Shown here: positions 45,547 through 54,814 of the stretch, in pieces
Layout of the letters: every line of letters starts with the position of its first letter
Position numbering within the stretch: position 1 is the stretch's first letter
DNA from: Rhizobiaceae bacterium
GTDB taxonomy: Bacteria; Pseudomonadota; Alphaproteobacteria; Rhizobiales; Rhizobiaceae
Assembly (NCBI GenBank): GCA_016742175.1
Contig: JACVCH010000011.1
Coordinates: forward strand, 1-64,000
Reading direction: 5' to 3'
DNA: 64,000 nucleotides
Translations under genes and position numbers: made by a program
The notes under the pieces: generated by a model
Told to the model about the DNA's origin: nothing
The model's input: the letters and a program-made list of their open reading frames with translations, nothing else
Databases searched by the model: none

Positions 45547-46560
45547 ATGCCCCGCATGACCATGATCGAGGCGATCCGCGACGCCATGGACGTCTCCATG
45601 GGCCGCGACGAGAACGTCGTCGTCTTCGGCGAGGATGTCGGCTATTTCGGCGGCGTCTTCCGCTGCACCGCCGGCCTGCAGCAGAAATACGGCTCGTCGC
45701 GCTGCTTCGACACGCCGATCTCCGAACTCGGCATCGTCGGCGTCGCCGTCGGCATGGCCGCCTACGGCCTGCGTCCCTGCGTCGAGATCCAGTTCGCCGA
45801 CTACGTCTACCCGGCCTACGACCAGATCGTCTCGGAGGCCGCCCGCATCCGCTACCGCTCGGCCGGCCAGTTCACCTGCCCGATCGTCATCCGCATGCCC
45901 ACCGGCGGCGGCATCTTCGGCGGCCAGACGCACAGCCAGAGCCCCGAAGCGCTGTTCACCCACGTCTCCGGCCTCAAAGTCGTCGTCCCGTCCAACCCGC
46001 AGGACGCCAAGGGCCTCCTGATCTCGGCCATCGAGGACCCCGACCCGGTCATCTTCCTCGAACCCAAGCGCCTCTATAACGGCCCCTTCGACGGCCATCA
46101 CGACCGGCCTGTCACGCCCTGGTCGAAGCATGATCTTGGCGACGTCGCGGCCAATCACGTCACCGTCCCGCTCGGCAAGGCCGTCACCCGCCGCGAAGGC
46201 TCGGCCGTGACCATCCTCGCCTACGGCACCATGGTGCATGTCGCGCTCGCCGCGGCCGAAGACGCCGGCATCGACGCCGAGGTGATCGACCTGCGCACGC
46301 TCCTCCCGCTCGACCTCGACGCCATCACCGCCTCGGTCAAGAAGACCGGCCGCTGCGTCGTCGTCCACGAGGCGACCATGACCTCCGGCTTCGGCGCCGA
46401 ACTCGTCACGCTGGTGCAGGAGCACTGCTTCTACCACCTCGAAGCTCCCGTCGCCCGCGTCGCCGGCTGGGACACGCCCTATCCGCACGCGCAGGAATGG
46501 GACTATTTTCCGGGCCCCGCCCGCATCGGTGAGGCGCTGCGCGCCGTGATGGAGGCGTGA
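45547..46560 (+). CDS. bkdA2: Branched-chain 2-oxoacid dehydrogenase E1 beta
   Basis: A 337-residue subunit beginning MPRMTMIEAIRDAMDVSMG. FGEDVGYFGGVFRCTAGL, FDTPISELGIVGVAVGMA and QTHSQSPEALFTHVSGLKVV are family blocks. It forms the E1 heterotetramer with E1 alpha and completes the TPP site. The upstream frame enters the repeat, so the ATG at 45547 was preferred. A repeat of a different family follows. Confidence 0.95.
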   Translation: MPRMTMIEAIRDAMDVSMGRDENVVVFGEDVGYFGGVFRCTAGLQQKYGSSRCFDTPISELGIVGVAVGMAAYGLRPCVEIQFADYVYPAYDQIVSEAARIRYRSAGQFTCPIVIRMPTGGGIFGGQTHSQSPEALFTHVSGLKVVVPSNPQDAKGLLISAIEDPDPVIFLEPKRLYNGPFDGHHDRPVTPWSKHDLGDVAANHVTVPLGKAVTRREGSAVTILAYGTMVHVALAAAEDAGIDAEVIDLRTLLPLDLDAITASVKKTGRCVVVHEATMTSGFGAELVTLVQEHCFYHLEAPVARVAGWDTPYPHAQEWDYFPGPARIGEALRAVMEA

Positions 46561-46617
46561 GGATGGTTTTGCTGAAACGTCGTGATCATCGCAACTTCGG
46601 CCTGAAGCGCCGCAATC

Positions 46618-46763
46618 ACCCCCACTCCGTCACGCTTCGCGTGCCACCTCTCCCCCTGCCCGGGGGAGAGGAAATGCGTTGCCGCAGTGCCGGCGCTTCT
46701 CCAGCTAGGGTTCCTCTCCCCCGGGCAGGGGGAGAGGTGGCCCGAAGGGACGGAGTGGGGGTG
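46618..46763. repeat. Palindromic repeat, family C
   Basis: A roughly 146-bp element with outer arms ACCCCCACTCCGTC and GACGGAGTGGGGGT and inner arms CACCTCTCCCCCTGCCCGGG against CCCGGGCAGGGGGAGAGGTG. It occupies the E1 beta-E2 junction and is the only full copy in the window. Confidence 0.88.
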
Positions 46764-46818
46764 CTTCCTCGGGCGCTTCCCCTTTCCCAATCCGCCGACA
46801 CCCTTCTCGGAGTGCATC

Positions 46819-48189
46819 ATGGCTGAACACACGATCAAGATGCCCGATGTCGGCGAAGGCGTGGCCGAGGCGGAACTCGTCGAATGGCACGTCAAGATCG
46901 GCGATCCGGTCCGCGAGGACATGGTGCTCGCCGCCGTGATGACCGACAAGGCGACCGTCGAAATCCCGTCGCCCGTCGAGGGCGAGATTTCGTGGCTCGG
47001 CGCCGAGATCGGCGACGTCGTCGCGGTCGGCGCGCCGCTGATCCGGATCAAGACGGCGGGCGAGGGGCTGGAAGAAGAGTCTTCCAAAAAAGTGACCCCC
47101 ACCCCTGCCGGGGCGAGCCACGGGTCTCGCCCGTCCTCCGGACCCCCACAAGGGGGAGGGGGACCGGAGACGACATCGCCAAAGCCAGAGAATCCATCCA
47201 CGATCGATGCTGCTCCTCGGCAGCAGAGCAAGGCGAAAACGTCCACGCCTCCCTCCCCCCTGGGGGGAGGGATAAAGGGTGGGGGTAGCTCCCTCTCCGC
47301 CGGCGCCCCCCGCCCGGAAGGCGAAAAACCTCTCGCATCCCCAGCCGTCCGCCTGCGCGCCAAGGAGGCCGGCATCGACCTGCGCCAAGTCGCCGGCTCC
47401 GGTCCCGCAGGCCGCATCTCCCATGAGGACCTCGACGCCTTCCTCTCGGCCGGGCGCACCACCACCGCTTCCCGCGGTCTTGGCCGCAACACCGAGATCA
47501 CCGAAGTCAAGATCGTCGGCCTTCGCCGCAAGATCGCGGAGAAGATGGCGCTCGCCAAGCGCTCGATTCCGCACATCACCTATGTCGAGGAGATCGACGT
47601 CACCGCGCTCGAAGAGCTTCGCGCCGCGATGAACGCCGGCAGGAAGACCGACCAGCCCAAGCTCACCATCCTGCCCTTCCTGATGCGCGCGATGGCCAAG
47701 GCGATCGGCGAGCAGCCGGAGATCAACGCGATCTTCGACGACGAGGCCGGCATCATCCGCCAGCATGGCGGCATCCATATCGGCATCGCGGCGCAGACGC
47801 CGACCGGGCTCGTCGTCCCCGTCGCCCGCCATGTCGAGGCGCGCGACATCTGGGATTGCGGCGCGGAAGTCGGCCGCCTCGCCGAAGCGGCGAAGTCCGG
47901 CACCGCCGGCCGGGACGAGCTTTCCGGCTCCACCATCACCATCACCTCGCTCGGCGCCATGGGCGGCATCGTCACCACTCCCGTCATCAACCACCCCGAA
48001 GTCGCCATCGTCGGCGTCAACAAGATGATGGTCCGCCCGGCCTGGGACGGCTCGCAGTTCATACCGCGCAAGATGATGAACCTGTCGTCGTCCTTCGATC
48101 ATCGCGTGATCGACGGCTGGGATGCGGCGCGGTTCATCCAGCGGGTGAAGGTGCTCTTGGAGACGCCGGCGCTGATTTTCGTTGAGTGA
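46819..48189 (+). CDS. bkdB: Branched-chain 2-oxoacid dehydrogenase E2 (dihydrolipoamide acyltransferase)
   Basis: A 456-residue core enzyme. The lipoyl domain (1-80) has the lipoylated Lys in MTDKATVEIPSP. Residues about 91-158 are a Pro/Gly/Ser-rich linker encoded by a palindromic DNA segment. The peripheral subunit-binding domain (about 169-205, VRLRAKEAGIDLRQVAGSGP) and the catalytic domain with SFDHRVIDGWDAA (HxxxDG) follow. It transfers the acyl group to CoA. The open frame upstream enters the repeat; the ATG at 46819 fits. The linker segment looks inserted, yet the frame is intact. Confidence 0.93.
   Translation: MAEHTIKMPDVGEGVAEAELVEWHVKIGDPVREDMVLAAVMTDKATVEIPSPVEGEISWLGAEIGDVVAVGAPLIRIKTAGEGLEEESSKKVTPTPAGASHGSRPSSGPPQGGGGPETTSPKPENPSTIDAAPRQQSKAKTSTPPSPLGGGIKGGGSSLSAGAPRPEGEKPLASPAVRLRAKEAGIDLRQVAGSGPAGRISHEDLDAFLSAGRTTTASRGLGRNTEITEVKIVGLRRKIAEKMALAKRSIPHITYVEEIDVTALEELRAAMNAGRKTDQPKLTILPFLMRAMAKAIGEQPEINAIFDDEAGIIRQHGGIHIGIAAQTPTGLVVPVARHVEARDIWDCGAEVGRLAEAAKSGTAGRDELSGSTITITSLGAMGGIVTTPVINHPEVAIVGVNKMMVRPAWDGSQFIPRKMMNLSSSFDHRVIDGWDAARFIQRVKVLLETPALIFVE
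47095..47286. repeat. Palindromic segment inside the bkdB reading frame
   Basis: ACCCCCACCC (47095-47104) and GGGTGGGGGT (47277-47286) are perfect inverted arms 172 bp apart. Within them lie an inner hairpin CCCTCCCCCC/GGGGGGAGGG at 47251-47271 and CCCCC-ACAA-GGGGG near 47144. It has the look of the intergenic palindromes but is translated in frame as the E2 linker, much like a Rickettsia palindromic element. Confidence 0.8.
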
Positions 48190-48304
48190 GGAGTGGTCTG
48201 CGCAGCAGACGAAAAGCCAACGATTTGGCTTTTCGAACGACGAACGCCCGGAGCCATAGCGGAGGGCTCAGCAATGCCGAATAACGACTATCGAGATTCT
48301 TCAC

Positions 48305-48419
48305 GCCCCCCTCTGTCCTGCCGGACATCTCCCCCGCAAGGGGGGAGATCACGCAGTTTCGTCGACGAGATTAATCTCCCCCCTCGCGGGGGAGATGTCC
48401 GGCAGGACAGAGGGGGGCG
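48305..48419. repeat. RIME-like palindromic repeat, family A copy 5
   Basis: Double-hairpin element between bkdB and lpdA with near-perfect outer arms and both inner hairpins; closely matches copy 2. Confidence 0.9.
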
Positions 48420-48455
48420 CCATAGAGCATCAACCCCGCAAGCAGGAGCCACCCC

Positions 48456-49850
48456 ATGAAAGACATCTCCTGCAAGCTCCTCGTCATCGGCGCCGGGCCG
48501 GGCGGCTATGTCTGCGCGATCCGCGCCGGGCAGCTCGGCATCGACACCGTCATCGTCGAGGAAAAGCGGCCCGGCGGCACCTGCCTCAATGTCGGCTGCA
48601 TCCCCTCGAAGGCGATCATCCACGCGGCGGACGAGTTTCACATTGCGACCGAGGCCTCCAGGGGCGCATCGCCGGTCGGCATCTCGCTCGCCTCGCCGGC
48701 TATCGACCTGAAGAAGACCATCGCCTGGAAGGACAACATCGTCGGCCGGCTGACGACCGGCGTGTCCGGTCTGCTCAAGAAGGCGAAGGTCAAGAGCGTC
48801 GAGGGACGGGCGCGGTTCCGGGATGGCAAGACGGTCGAGGTCGAGACGTCGACCGGCACGCAGATCATCCGCGCCGAGCACATCGTCATCGCGACCGGCT
48901 CGCAATCCGTCGAACTGCCGAACCTGCCCTTCGGTGGCAAGGTCATGTCTTCCACCGAGGCGCTGGCGCTGACAAAGCTGCCGGAGAAGATCGCCGTCAT
49001 CGGTGCCGGCTATATCGGGCTCGAACTCGGCACCGCCTTCGCCAAGCTCGGCGCGAAGGTCACCGTCGTCGAGGCACTCGACCGCATCCTGCCGCTCTAC
49101 GACAAGGAACTCGTGCGCCCGGTCGAAAAACGCCTGGGCGAACTCGGCATGGAGCTTCTGCTTTCGGCCAAGGCCAAGGGCCTGTCCGGCACTGGCGCGC
49201 TTCTGGTCGAAACCGCCGACGGCGCGGAGCAGAAGATCGAGGCCGACGCGATCCTCGTTACGGTCGGGCGCAAGCCGGCGACCGAGAACTGGGGCCGCGA
49301 GGAACTGGTGCTCGACATGGACGGCCGCTTCGTGCGCATCGACGACGAGTGCCGCACCTCCATGCGCGGCATCTTCGCCATCGGCGACGTGACCGGCGAG
49401 CCGATGCTGGCGCACCGCGCGATGGCGCAGGGCGAGATGGTCGCGGAGATCGTCGCGGGGCACAAGAGAAGCTGGGACAAGGTTGCCATTGCGGCCGTCT
49501 GCTTTACCGCCCCCGAGATCGTCTCGGTCGGCCTGTCGCCGGATCAGGCGAAGGCGGCGGGGCGCGAGATCAAGACGGCGCAGTTCCCCTTCACCGCCAA
49601 TGGCCGTGCCATGTCGATGGCCGACGAGGCGGGGTTCGTCAGGGTCGTGGCGCGGGCGGACAACCATCTGGTGCTTGGCATCCAGGCGGTCGGGCGGGGC
49701 GTTTCGGAACTGTCGGCGGCCTTCGGCCTGGCGCTCGAAATGGGGGCGCGGCTAGAGGACATCGCCGGCACGATCCATACCCATCCGACGCAGGGCGAAG
49801 CCTTGCAGGAAGCGGCTTTGCGCACGCTCGGCCACGCCCTGCACATATAG
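48456..49850 (+). CDS. lpdA: Dihydrolipoyl dehydrogenase (E3)
   Basis: A 464-residue flavoprotein that reoxidises the lipoyl arm of the complex with NAD. The FAD motif [19 protein letters not shown] (about 8-26), the redox disulfide [13 protein letters not shown] (about 43-55), the NAD motif [19 protein letters not shown] and the C-terminal active-site [15 protein letters not shown] (catalytic His/Glu) are all present. AGGAG supports the start. Fourth and last gene of the bkd operon. Confidence 0.96.
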   Translation: MKDISCKLLVIGAGPGGYVCAIRAGQLGIDTVIVEEKRPGGTCLNVGCIPSKAIIHAADEFHIATEASRGASPVGISLASPAIDLKKTIAWKDNIVGRLTTGVSGLLKKAKVKSVEGRARFRDGKTVEVETSTGTQIIRAEHIVIATGSQSVELPNLPFGGKVMSSTEALALTKLPEKIAVIGAGYIGLELGTAFAKLGAKVTVVEALDRILPLYDKELVRPVEKRLGELGMELLLSAKAKGLSGTGALLVETADGAEQKIEADAILVTVGRKPATENWGREELVLDMDGRFVRIDDECRTSMRGIFAIGDVTGEPMLAHRAMAQGEMVAEIVAGHKRSWDKVAIAAVCFTAPEIVSVGLSPDQAKAAGREIKTAQFPFTANGRAMSMADEAGFVRVVARADNHLVLGIQAVGRGVSELSAAFGLALEMGARLEDIAGTIHTHPTQGEALQEAALRTLGHALHI

Positions 49851-49853
49851 GAA

Positions 49854-50081
49854 TCACGGCTGTAGATTGCCCGCTTCCTGCGCGGCCATCTCAAGCGCCA
49901 TGCGGCCTTCGGAGAGCGAGCGGTGGCCGTCGCGGACCTTGAGGCAGATGTCCAGTGCCTCGTCGTGGCGCGGCCCGCGCTGCGGCCAGCCGGTGTCGGA
50001 GAGGGCGGTGATCGCCTCGTCGAGCGAGGCGAGGCTGCGGCCGTCGGTGAGGCGGACGGGGGTGTCGAAATGCTTGGTCAT
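49854..50081 (-). CDS. DUF982 family protein
   Basis: A 75-residue cytoplasmic protein. The pattern F-x-x-PVRLTDGRSL, an Ala-rich helix ending in TGWPQRGPRHDEALDICLKV, then RMALEMAAQEAG is the DUF982 layout. These small proteins are abundant in rhizobia and have no known function. The ATG at 50081 has a GGAG eight to eleven bases upstream; the frame opens earlier to 50114. It is convergent with lpdA, three bases apart. Confidence 0.75.
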   Translation of the reverse strand: MTKHFDTPVRLTDGRSLASLDEAITALSDTGWPQRGPRHDEALDICLKVRDGHRSLSEGRMALEMAAQEAGNLQP

Positions 50082-50230
50082 GGCGAGGGCTCCTTCGCCA
50101 TCCAGAACTCGCACGGTGTGGACAGGTTTCCTCCGGACTTATCCACGCGTTGAAGATTTCGCCGCAAAGGCGTAACGAACGAGCTCAAAACCGGCCGAAA
50201 CGGGCCGGAATTCTTTCAAACGGGGCCACC

Positions 50231-50785
50231 ATGAACACAAAAGACATCGTCTTCATCGCGCTTTTCGCCGCCCTGACGGCAGCGCTCGGAGTTTTCCCCC
50301 CGTTCACGCTGCCGATCGTCGGCGTGCCGATCACGGCGCAGTCGATGGGCGCGATGCTGGCCGGTTCAGTCCTCGGCGCCAAGCGCGGTTCGCTCGCGCT
50401 CGCGCTCTTCCTCGTCCTCGTCGCGGCGGGCCTTCCGCTTCTGGCCGGCGGGCGCGGCGGCTTCGCCGTCTTCGCGGGACCGGGCGGCGGCTTCCTTGTC
50501 TCATGGATTCTGGTGGCCTTCGTGGTCGGCCTTCTCTGCGAACGTTTCTGGCGCAATCTCGGCTTCTTCCAGGCGCTCGGCATCAACATTCTTGGCGGCA
50601 TTCTCGTCCTCTATCCGATCGGCATCGCCTGGATCAGCCTGACCACCGGGCTCTCCTATTTCGAGGCGGCGGCGGGTTCGCTGGGCTTCATTCCGGGCGA
50701 TTTGATCAAGGCCGCGATCGCCGCGACGGTGGCGGTGACGGTGCGCAAATCCTATCCGCTGATCGAGGCGCCCCGCCGCGCATGA
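50231..50785 (+). CDS. bioY: Biotin ECF transporter substrate-binding component
   Basis: A 184-residue membrane protein with about six helices. VPITAQSMGAMLAGSVLGAKRG and GGRGGFAVFAGPGGGFLVSW are the BioY signatures. It binds biotin at high affinity and is joined by BioM and BioN. The open frame starts earlier, but the ATG at 50231 begins the BioY N-terminus. Its stop overlaps the bioM start (ATGA). Confidence 0.95.
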   Translation: MNTKDIVFIALFAALTAALGVFPPFTLPIVGVPITAQSMGAMLAGSVLGAKRGSLALALFLVLVAAGLPLLAGGRGGFAVFAGPGGGFLVSWILVAFVVGLLCERFWRNLGFFQALGINILGGILVLYPIGIAWISLTTGLSYFEAAAGSLGFIPGDLIKAAIAATVAVTVRKSYPLIEAPRRA

Positions 50786-51456
50786 TCCGCTTTTCCGGCG
50801 TCAGCCACCGCTTCGGCGAGCGCGAGGTCCTGAAGCCGTTCAGCCTCGAACTCGCCGAGCGGCGCATTGCCGTGATCGGCGCCAACGGGTCGGGCAAGAG
50901 CACGTTCGTGCGCCTGATCAACGGCTTGCTGGTGCCGACGTCGGGGAGCGTTTTCGTTGGTGGGCTGGATACGAAAAGCGATGGGAAAGAGGTGCGGGGG
51001 AAGGTCGGTTTCGTCTTCCAGAACCCGGACAACCAGATCGTCTATCCGGTCGTCGAGGAAGACTTAGCCTTCGGCTTGAAGAACCGGAAACTGCCGAAGG
51101 ACGAGATCGCGCGGCGGGTCGAAACGGGGCTTGCCCGGTTCGGGCTTTCCCACCTCGCCAAGGAGCAGACGCACCGTCTTTCGGGCGGCGAAAAGCAGAT
51201 GGTGGCGATTGCCGGCGTGACAATCCTGGAGCCTGAGATCATCATCTTCGACGAGCCGACGACGCTGCTCGATCTGCGCAACAAGAGGCGCGTCGCGCGG
51301 ACGATTTCGGAGCTGGACGAGATGGCGATCGTGGTGACGCACGACCTCGATCTCGTCGCCGATTTCGACCGCGCGCTGGTGTTCGACGAGGGCGGGCTCG
51401 TCTTCGACGGCAAGCCTTTCGATGCGATCCGCCACTATGAAGGCCTGATGGGATGA
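50782..51456 (+). CDS. bioM: Biotin ECF transporter ATPase
   Basis: A 224-residue ATPase of the CbiO type. Walker A GANGSGKST (about 33-41), Q-loop VFQNPDNQIV, signature LSGGEKQMVAIAGV and Walker B IIIFDEPTTLLD are present; H-loop VTHD. It is shorter than most CbiO/EcfA proteins, as BioM usually is. Overlaps bioY and bioN by four bases each. Confidence 0.94.
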   Translation: MIRFSGVSHRFGEREVLKPFSLELAERRIAVIGANGSGKSTFVRLINGLLVPTSGSVFVGGLDTKSDGKEVRGKVGFVFQNPDNQIVYPVVEEDLAFGLKNRKLPKDEIARRVETGLARFGLSHLAKEQTHRLSGGEKQMVAIAGVTILEPEIIIFDEPTTLLDLRNKRRVARTISELDEMAIVVTHDLDLVADFDRALVFDEGGLVFDGKPFDAIRHYEGLMG

Positions 51457-52058
51457 TCTCCGCCTACCGGCCCGGAACGAGCCCGATCCACCGCCTTGCG
51501 GCGGGGCCAAAGATGGCAGTGCTGGCGATTGCCGGGACGGGCCTGTTCTTCGTGACCGGGCTGGCCGGGACGGCGCTCGCGCTCGCCGTCGTAATTGCGC
51601 TGTATTTCGTGGCGGGGCTGACGCTTCGCGACATCTGGCAGGTGTTGCGGCCGCTCCTGATCTTCATGGTTCTCCTCGTTCTTGCGCATGCCTGGCTGAA
51701 TGGCTGGGAAGCGGCGTTCGCGATGGGGATGCGGCTTGCCGCGCTCGTGCTTCTTGCGGGGCTGGTGACGCTGACGACGCCGTCCTCGGCGATCATGGCG
51801 GCGATTGAGAGCGGGCTTCAGCCGCTGGCGAAACTCGGCGTCGATGTCGAGAAGATCAGCCTCGCGCTGTCACTCGCCCTTCGGTTCATTCCGCTGATCG
51901 CGTCGGTGGGCGCGGAGGTGCGCGAGGCGCAACGGGCGCGAGGGCTCGATGGAAGCCTCGTCGCGCTTGCCGTGCCGCTTCTGGTCCGCACGCTGAAGAT
52001 GGGCGAGGACATCGCCGACGCGATCGACGCGCGGGGTTTCGGCAGCACACGCAAATGA
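51453..52058 (+). CDS. bioN: Biotin ECF transporter transmembrane component
   Basis: A 201-residue membrane protein with about five helices. The coupling-helix Arg motifs of the EcfT family are seen as AQRARGLDG and ADAIDARGFGS near the C-terminus. It connects BioY to BioM. Start ATG overlaps the bioM stop, and its own stop overlaps pabB. Confidence 0.92.
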   Translation: MISAYRPGTSPIHRLAAGPKMAVLAIAGTGLFFVTGLAGTALALAVVIALYFVAGLTLRDIWQVLRPLLIFMVLLVLAHAWLNGWEAAFAMGMRLAALVLLAGLVTLTTPSSAIMAAIESGLQPLAKLGVDVEKISLALSLALRFIPLIASVGAEVREAQRARGLDGSLVALAVPLLVRTLKMGEDIADAIDARGFGSTRK

Positions 52059-53209
52059 GCTCTCGCCGCTTTGCGCTCTTCCGCGACGATTTTTCCGGGC
52101 GTGAACTTCTGTTCGCCGAGCCGGAGCGGCTGATCGTGGCATGGGACGAGAAGGACTTCTTTTCCGCTTTGGGGCAAGCGCAGGCGGCGCGGGAAGCGGG
52201 CAGGTGGCTGGCCGGTTATGTCTCTTATGAAGCCGGCTATCTTCTGGAGCCGAAACTGCGGCCTCTGCTGCCCGCAAACCGCCGCGCGCCGCTCCTTTGC
52301 TTCGGCGTCTTCAACGGCCCTTTCGAGGGCGATGCGAACCAGATTTTCCGGCCGCATTCCAACTCGGAGCCGGCCATCCTCGACGCGCGGGCGACGTGGT
52401 CTGCATCGACTTACGAAGCGCGGTTTCGCAAGCTTCACGACCATCTGCGCGCTGGCGACTGCTATCAGGGGAATTTGACCTTTCCGGTCCATGCGCGGTG
52501 GGAGGGCGATCCGCTGGCGATCTTCCGGCAGCTTGCCGTGCGCCAGCCGGTGCGCCATTCGGCGCTGGTCGAACTCGACGGGCCGGTCGTCGTCTCGCGC
52601 TCGCCGGAACTCTTCTTCGACGTTTCGCGCGACGGCTGGATCGAAACGCTGCCGATGAAGGGCACCGCACCGCGCGGCGCGACGCCGGAGGACGATGCGC
52701 GCCAGCGCGATTTCCTTGCCGGCGATCCGAAGAACCAGGCGGAAAACCGTATGATCGTCGATTTGCTGCGCAACGACATTTCGCTGATCAGTGAAGTCGG
52801 GACGCTCGACGTGCCGGACCTCTTCAAGGTCGAGACCTATGCGACGGTGCATCAGATGGTGAGCCGGGTGCGCGCGAAGCTGCGGCCGGGGCTCGACATC
52901 GCCGACATTTTTGCTGCGCTCTTCCCCTGTGGATCGATCACCGGTGCGCCGAAGATCCGGGCGATGGAGATATTGCGCGAACTGGAGGATGGGGCGCGCG
53001 ACGTCTATTGCGGTGCGGTCGGCTGGATCGCGCCCGGCCACCGGATGCGGTTCAACGTTGCGATCCGTACCCTGTCGCTCTATCCGTCGGGCGAGGCCGT
53101 CTACAATGTCGGCGGCGGTGTCGTCTTCGATTCCACGGCGCAAGGGGAATATGCCGAATGCCTCCTGAAAGCGCGCTTCGCGACGGGCAGCCCGCCGGCT
53201 ACTCCCTGA
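52055..53209 (+). CDS. pabB: Aminodeoxychorismate synthase component I
   Basis: A 384-residue chorismate-binding enzyme. LPMKGTAPRGATPEDDARQR carries the Lys of the PIKGT motif that marks aminodeoxychorismate synthase over anthranilate synthase, and CGSITGAPKIRAMEIL and NLLRNDISLIS-like (here DLLRNDISLISEVG) blocks follow. With glutamine amidotransferase PabA (not here) it makes the precursor of 4-aminobenzoate for folate. Its ATG overlaps bioN, and the next gene begins within its last 52 bases. Confidence 0.93.
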   Translation: MSSRRFALFRDDFSGRELLFAEPERLIVAWDEKDFFSALGQAQAAREAGRWLAGYVSYEAGYLLEPKLRPLLPANRRAPLLCFGVFNGPFEGDANQIFRPHSNSEPAILDARATWSASTYEARFRKLHDHLRAGDCYQGNLTFPVHARWEGDPLAIFRQLAVRQPVRHSALVELDGPVVVSRSPELFFDVSRDGWIETLPMKGTAPRGATPEDDARQRDFLAGDPKNQAENRMIVDLLRNDISLISEVGTLDVPDLFKVETYATVHQMVSRVRAKLRPGLDIADIFAALFPCGSITGAPKIRAMEILRELEDGARDVYCGAVGWIAPGHRMRFNVAIRTLSLYPSGEAVYNVGGGVVFDSTAQGEYAECLLKARFATGSPPATP

Positions 53210-53820
53210 TCGAGACCATGCGCCGCGAGGCGGACGGCACGATCCCGCGCCGCAGGCGGCATGTGGATCGTATGGCGAATTCGGCCGCCGCGCTGGGCTT
53301 CGCTTTCGACCGGCAGGATGCGGAAAACGTGCTCGACGGGATCGCCAACGACGAGGCGTTGAGAGTGCGGCTGGACCTGTCGGCGAATGGCAGGATTGGG
53401 CTGACGACGACGCCATTTGTGGCGGTTCCGCGAGGCACGGTCTGGCGCCTCGCTATTGCGCGGACGCGGCTCGATTCCGCCGATCCGCTGCGCCGGCACA
53501 AGACTGACAGCCGCGCGGTCTATGCGCAGGCGCGGAGCGAATTTTCGGCAGAGGCCATAAACGAGGTGCTGCTGCTGAATGGCGAAGGCGAGCTTGCCGA
53601 GGGTACGATCACCAATCTCTTCCTCGACTTTGGCGACGGCGTTCTGGCGACGCCGCCGGTGGCGGCGGGCGCGCTGCCGGGCGTGCTGCGGGCGGAGCTT
53701 CTGGACCAAGGCAAGGCGGTTGAAGCGCGGCTCGTGCCAAGCGACATTGCGCGGGCGCGGGCGGTCTTCGTCGGCAATTCGCTGCGCGGGCTGATCGCGG
53801 CGCGACTGGAGAATGACTGA
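53158..53820 (+). CDS. pabC: Aminotransferase class IV, probable aminodeoxychorismate lyase
   Basis: A 220-residue PLP enzyme of fold type IV, shorter than E. coli PabC. The PLP Lys is in RRHKTDSRAVYAQA, and NEVLLLNGEGELAEGTITNL is the family block. The start MPPESALRDGQPAGYSLIET lies inside pabB, giving a 52-base overlap in another frame and strong translational coupling. The position after pabB supports release of 4-aminobenzoate and pyruvate. Its stop directly precedes the next ATG. Confidence 0.88.
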   Translation: MPPESALRDGQPAGYSLIETMRREADGTIPRRRRHVDRMANSAAALGFAFDRQDAENVLDGIANDEALRVRLDLSANGRIGLTTTPFVAVPRGTVWRLAIARTRLDSADPLRRHKTDSRAVYAQARSEFSAEAINEVLLLNGEGELAEGTITNLFLDFGDGVLATPPVAAGALPGVLRAELLDQGKAVEARLVPSDIARARAVFVGNSLRGLIAARLEND

Positions 53821-54726
53821 ATGCGATACACGCCCTTCGACGGGTCGTCCAAGCCCTTCACCATCGGCCTGAAGCCGATGGACCTCGCCACATGGCTGGA
53901 GGTCGACGAGGCGCTCGAGCCGTATCTGGCGGAGAAGGATCGGCTCTACGGCGAACTGCCGGAGAAGGTGTTCGTGGAGCGCGAAGACACGCGCGACGCG
54001 CAGCAGGAAGTGCTCGACCTGATCGTCGGAAACCTTGCCGAACGGCATGGCGCGACGCATGTCATTAACGGCGGAACGGTTCGGATTGGTGGCCGTGCTG
54101 TTGCGCTCGCCGACGGCACGCCACCGCTCAAAATCGCCTCGCATCTGGTGCAGGAAGACCTCGTCCTGATGCGCAAGGATGTCGATGGCTGGCGGCTGGT
54201 CGCCGCGTCGCTGTGCTTTCCCTCGTCCTGGTCGCTGACGGAAAAATACGACCGAGCGCTGGAGGATATTCACCAGCCGGTGCCGCAATTCGGGCGCGGG
54301 ACGCGGATGGCCGAACTCATTGCGCGCATGTTCGACAAGCTGCAGCCGGGCAATCCGGTGGAGCGGATGAACTGGTCGATGCAGGGCAATCCCGACCTCT
54401 ACCACCCGCTTTCGCATGCGAGCCGGATCGACCGCGCGGGCGAAGGAATTCGCGAACTTTCCGCGCAGGAGGTGGCGGCGCGCGCGTTCATCCGCGTCGA
54501 GCGGCAGACGCTGCGCAAGCTGCCGCGGACGGGCGATATCCTCTTCACCATCCGCATCTATCTGAACCCGCTGGCGCGGATCGCGGCGCATGAGGATCAT
54601 GTCCGGGTCGCCGACGGCTTTGCCGAACAGCTTGGCGCGATGGACCGCGACCAGCTTGCCTACAAGGGCCTGTTGCAGGATCGCGACCGGCTGGTTGCAG
54701 CGCTTCACGCCATTTCACGCAACTGA
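53821..54726 (+). CDS. DUF3445 heme-dependent oxidative N-demethylase-like protein
   Basis: A 301-residue protein of the DUF3445 family, some of whose members are heme-dependent oxidative N-demethylase alpha subunits. FFPSSWSL-like (here CFPSSWSLTEKYDRALEDIH), VPQFG and RMNWSMQGNPDLYH blocks are characteristic, and RVERQTLRKLPRTGDILFTI is the C-terminal block. It would act on a methylated amine and release formaldehyde, but partner reductase subunits are absent here, so function is uncertain. Placed directly after pabC, without a gap. Confidence 0.8.
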   Translation: MRYTPFDGSSKPFTIGLKPMDLATWLEVDEALEPYLAEKDRLYGELPEKVFVEREDTRDAQQEVLDLIVGNLAERHGATHVINGGTVRIGGRAVALADGTPPLKIASHLVQEDLVLMRKDVDGWRLVAASLCFPSSWSLTEKYDRALEDIHQPVPQFGRGTRMAELIARMFDKLQPGNPVERMNWSMQGNPDLYHPLSHASRIDRAGEGIRELSAQEVAARAFIRVERQTLRKLPRTGDILFTIRIYLNPLARIAAHEDHVRVADGFAEQLGAMDRDQLAYKGLLQDRDRLVAALHAISRN

Positions 54727-54814
54727 CACGGCGCTGCCGCATTGATGGCTATCGGCATCGCGCGATCTGTGGTTTAGCAAGTCATCATCCAACAACAGAA
54801 GGAGACGTCCGGAA

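Noticed and set aside
50100-50230. BioR-type operator upstream of bioY
   Set aside because: Only a TTATCC fragment was seen; it does not match the TTAT-ATAA palindrome.
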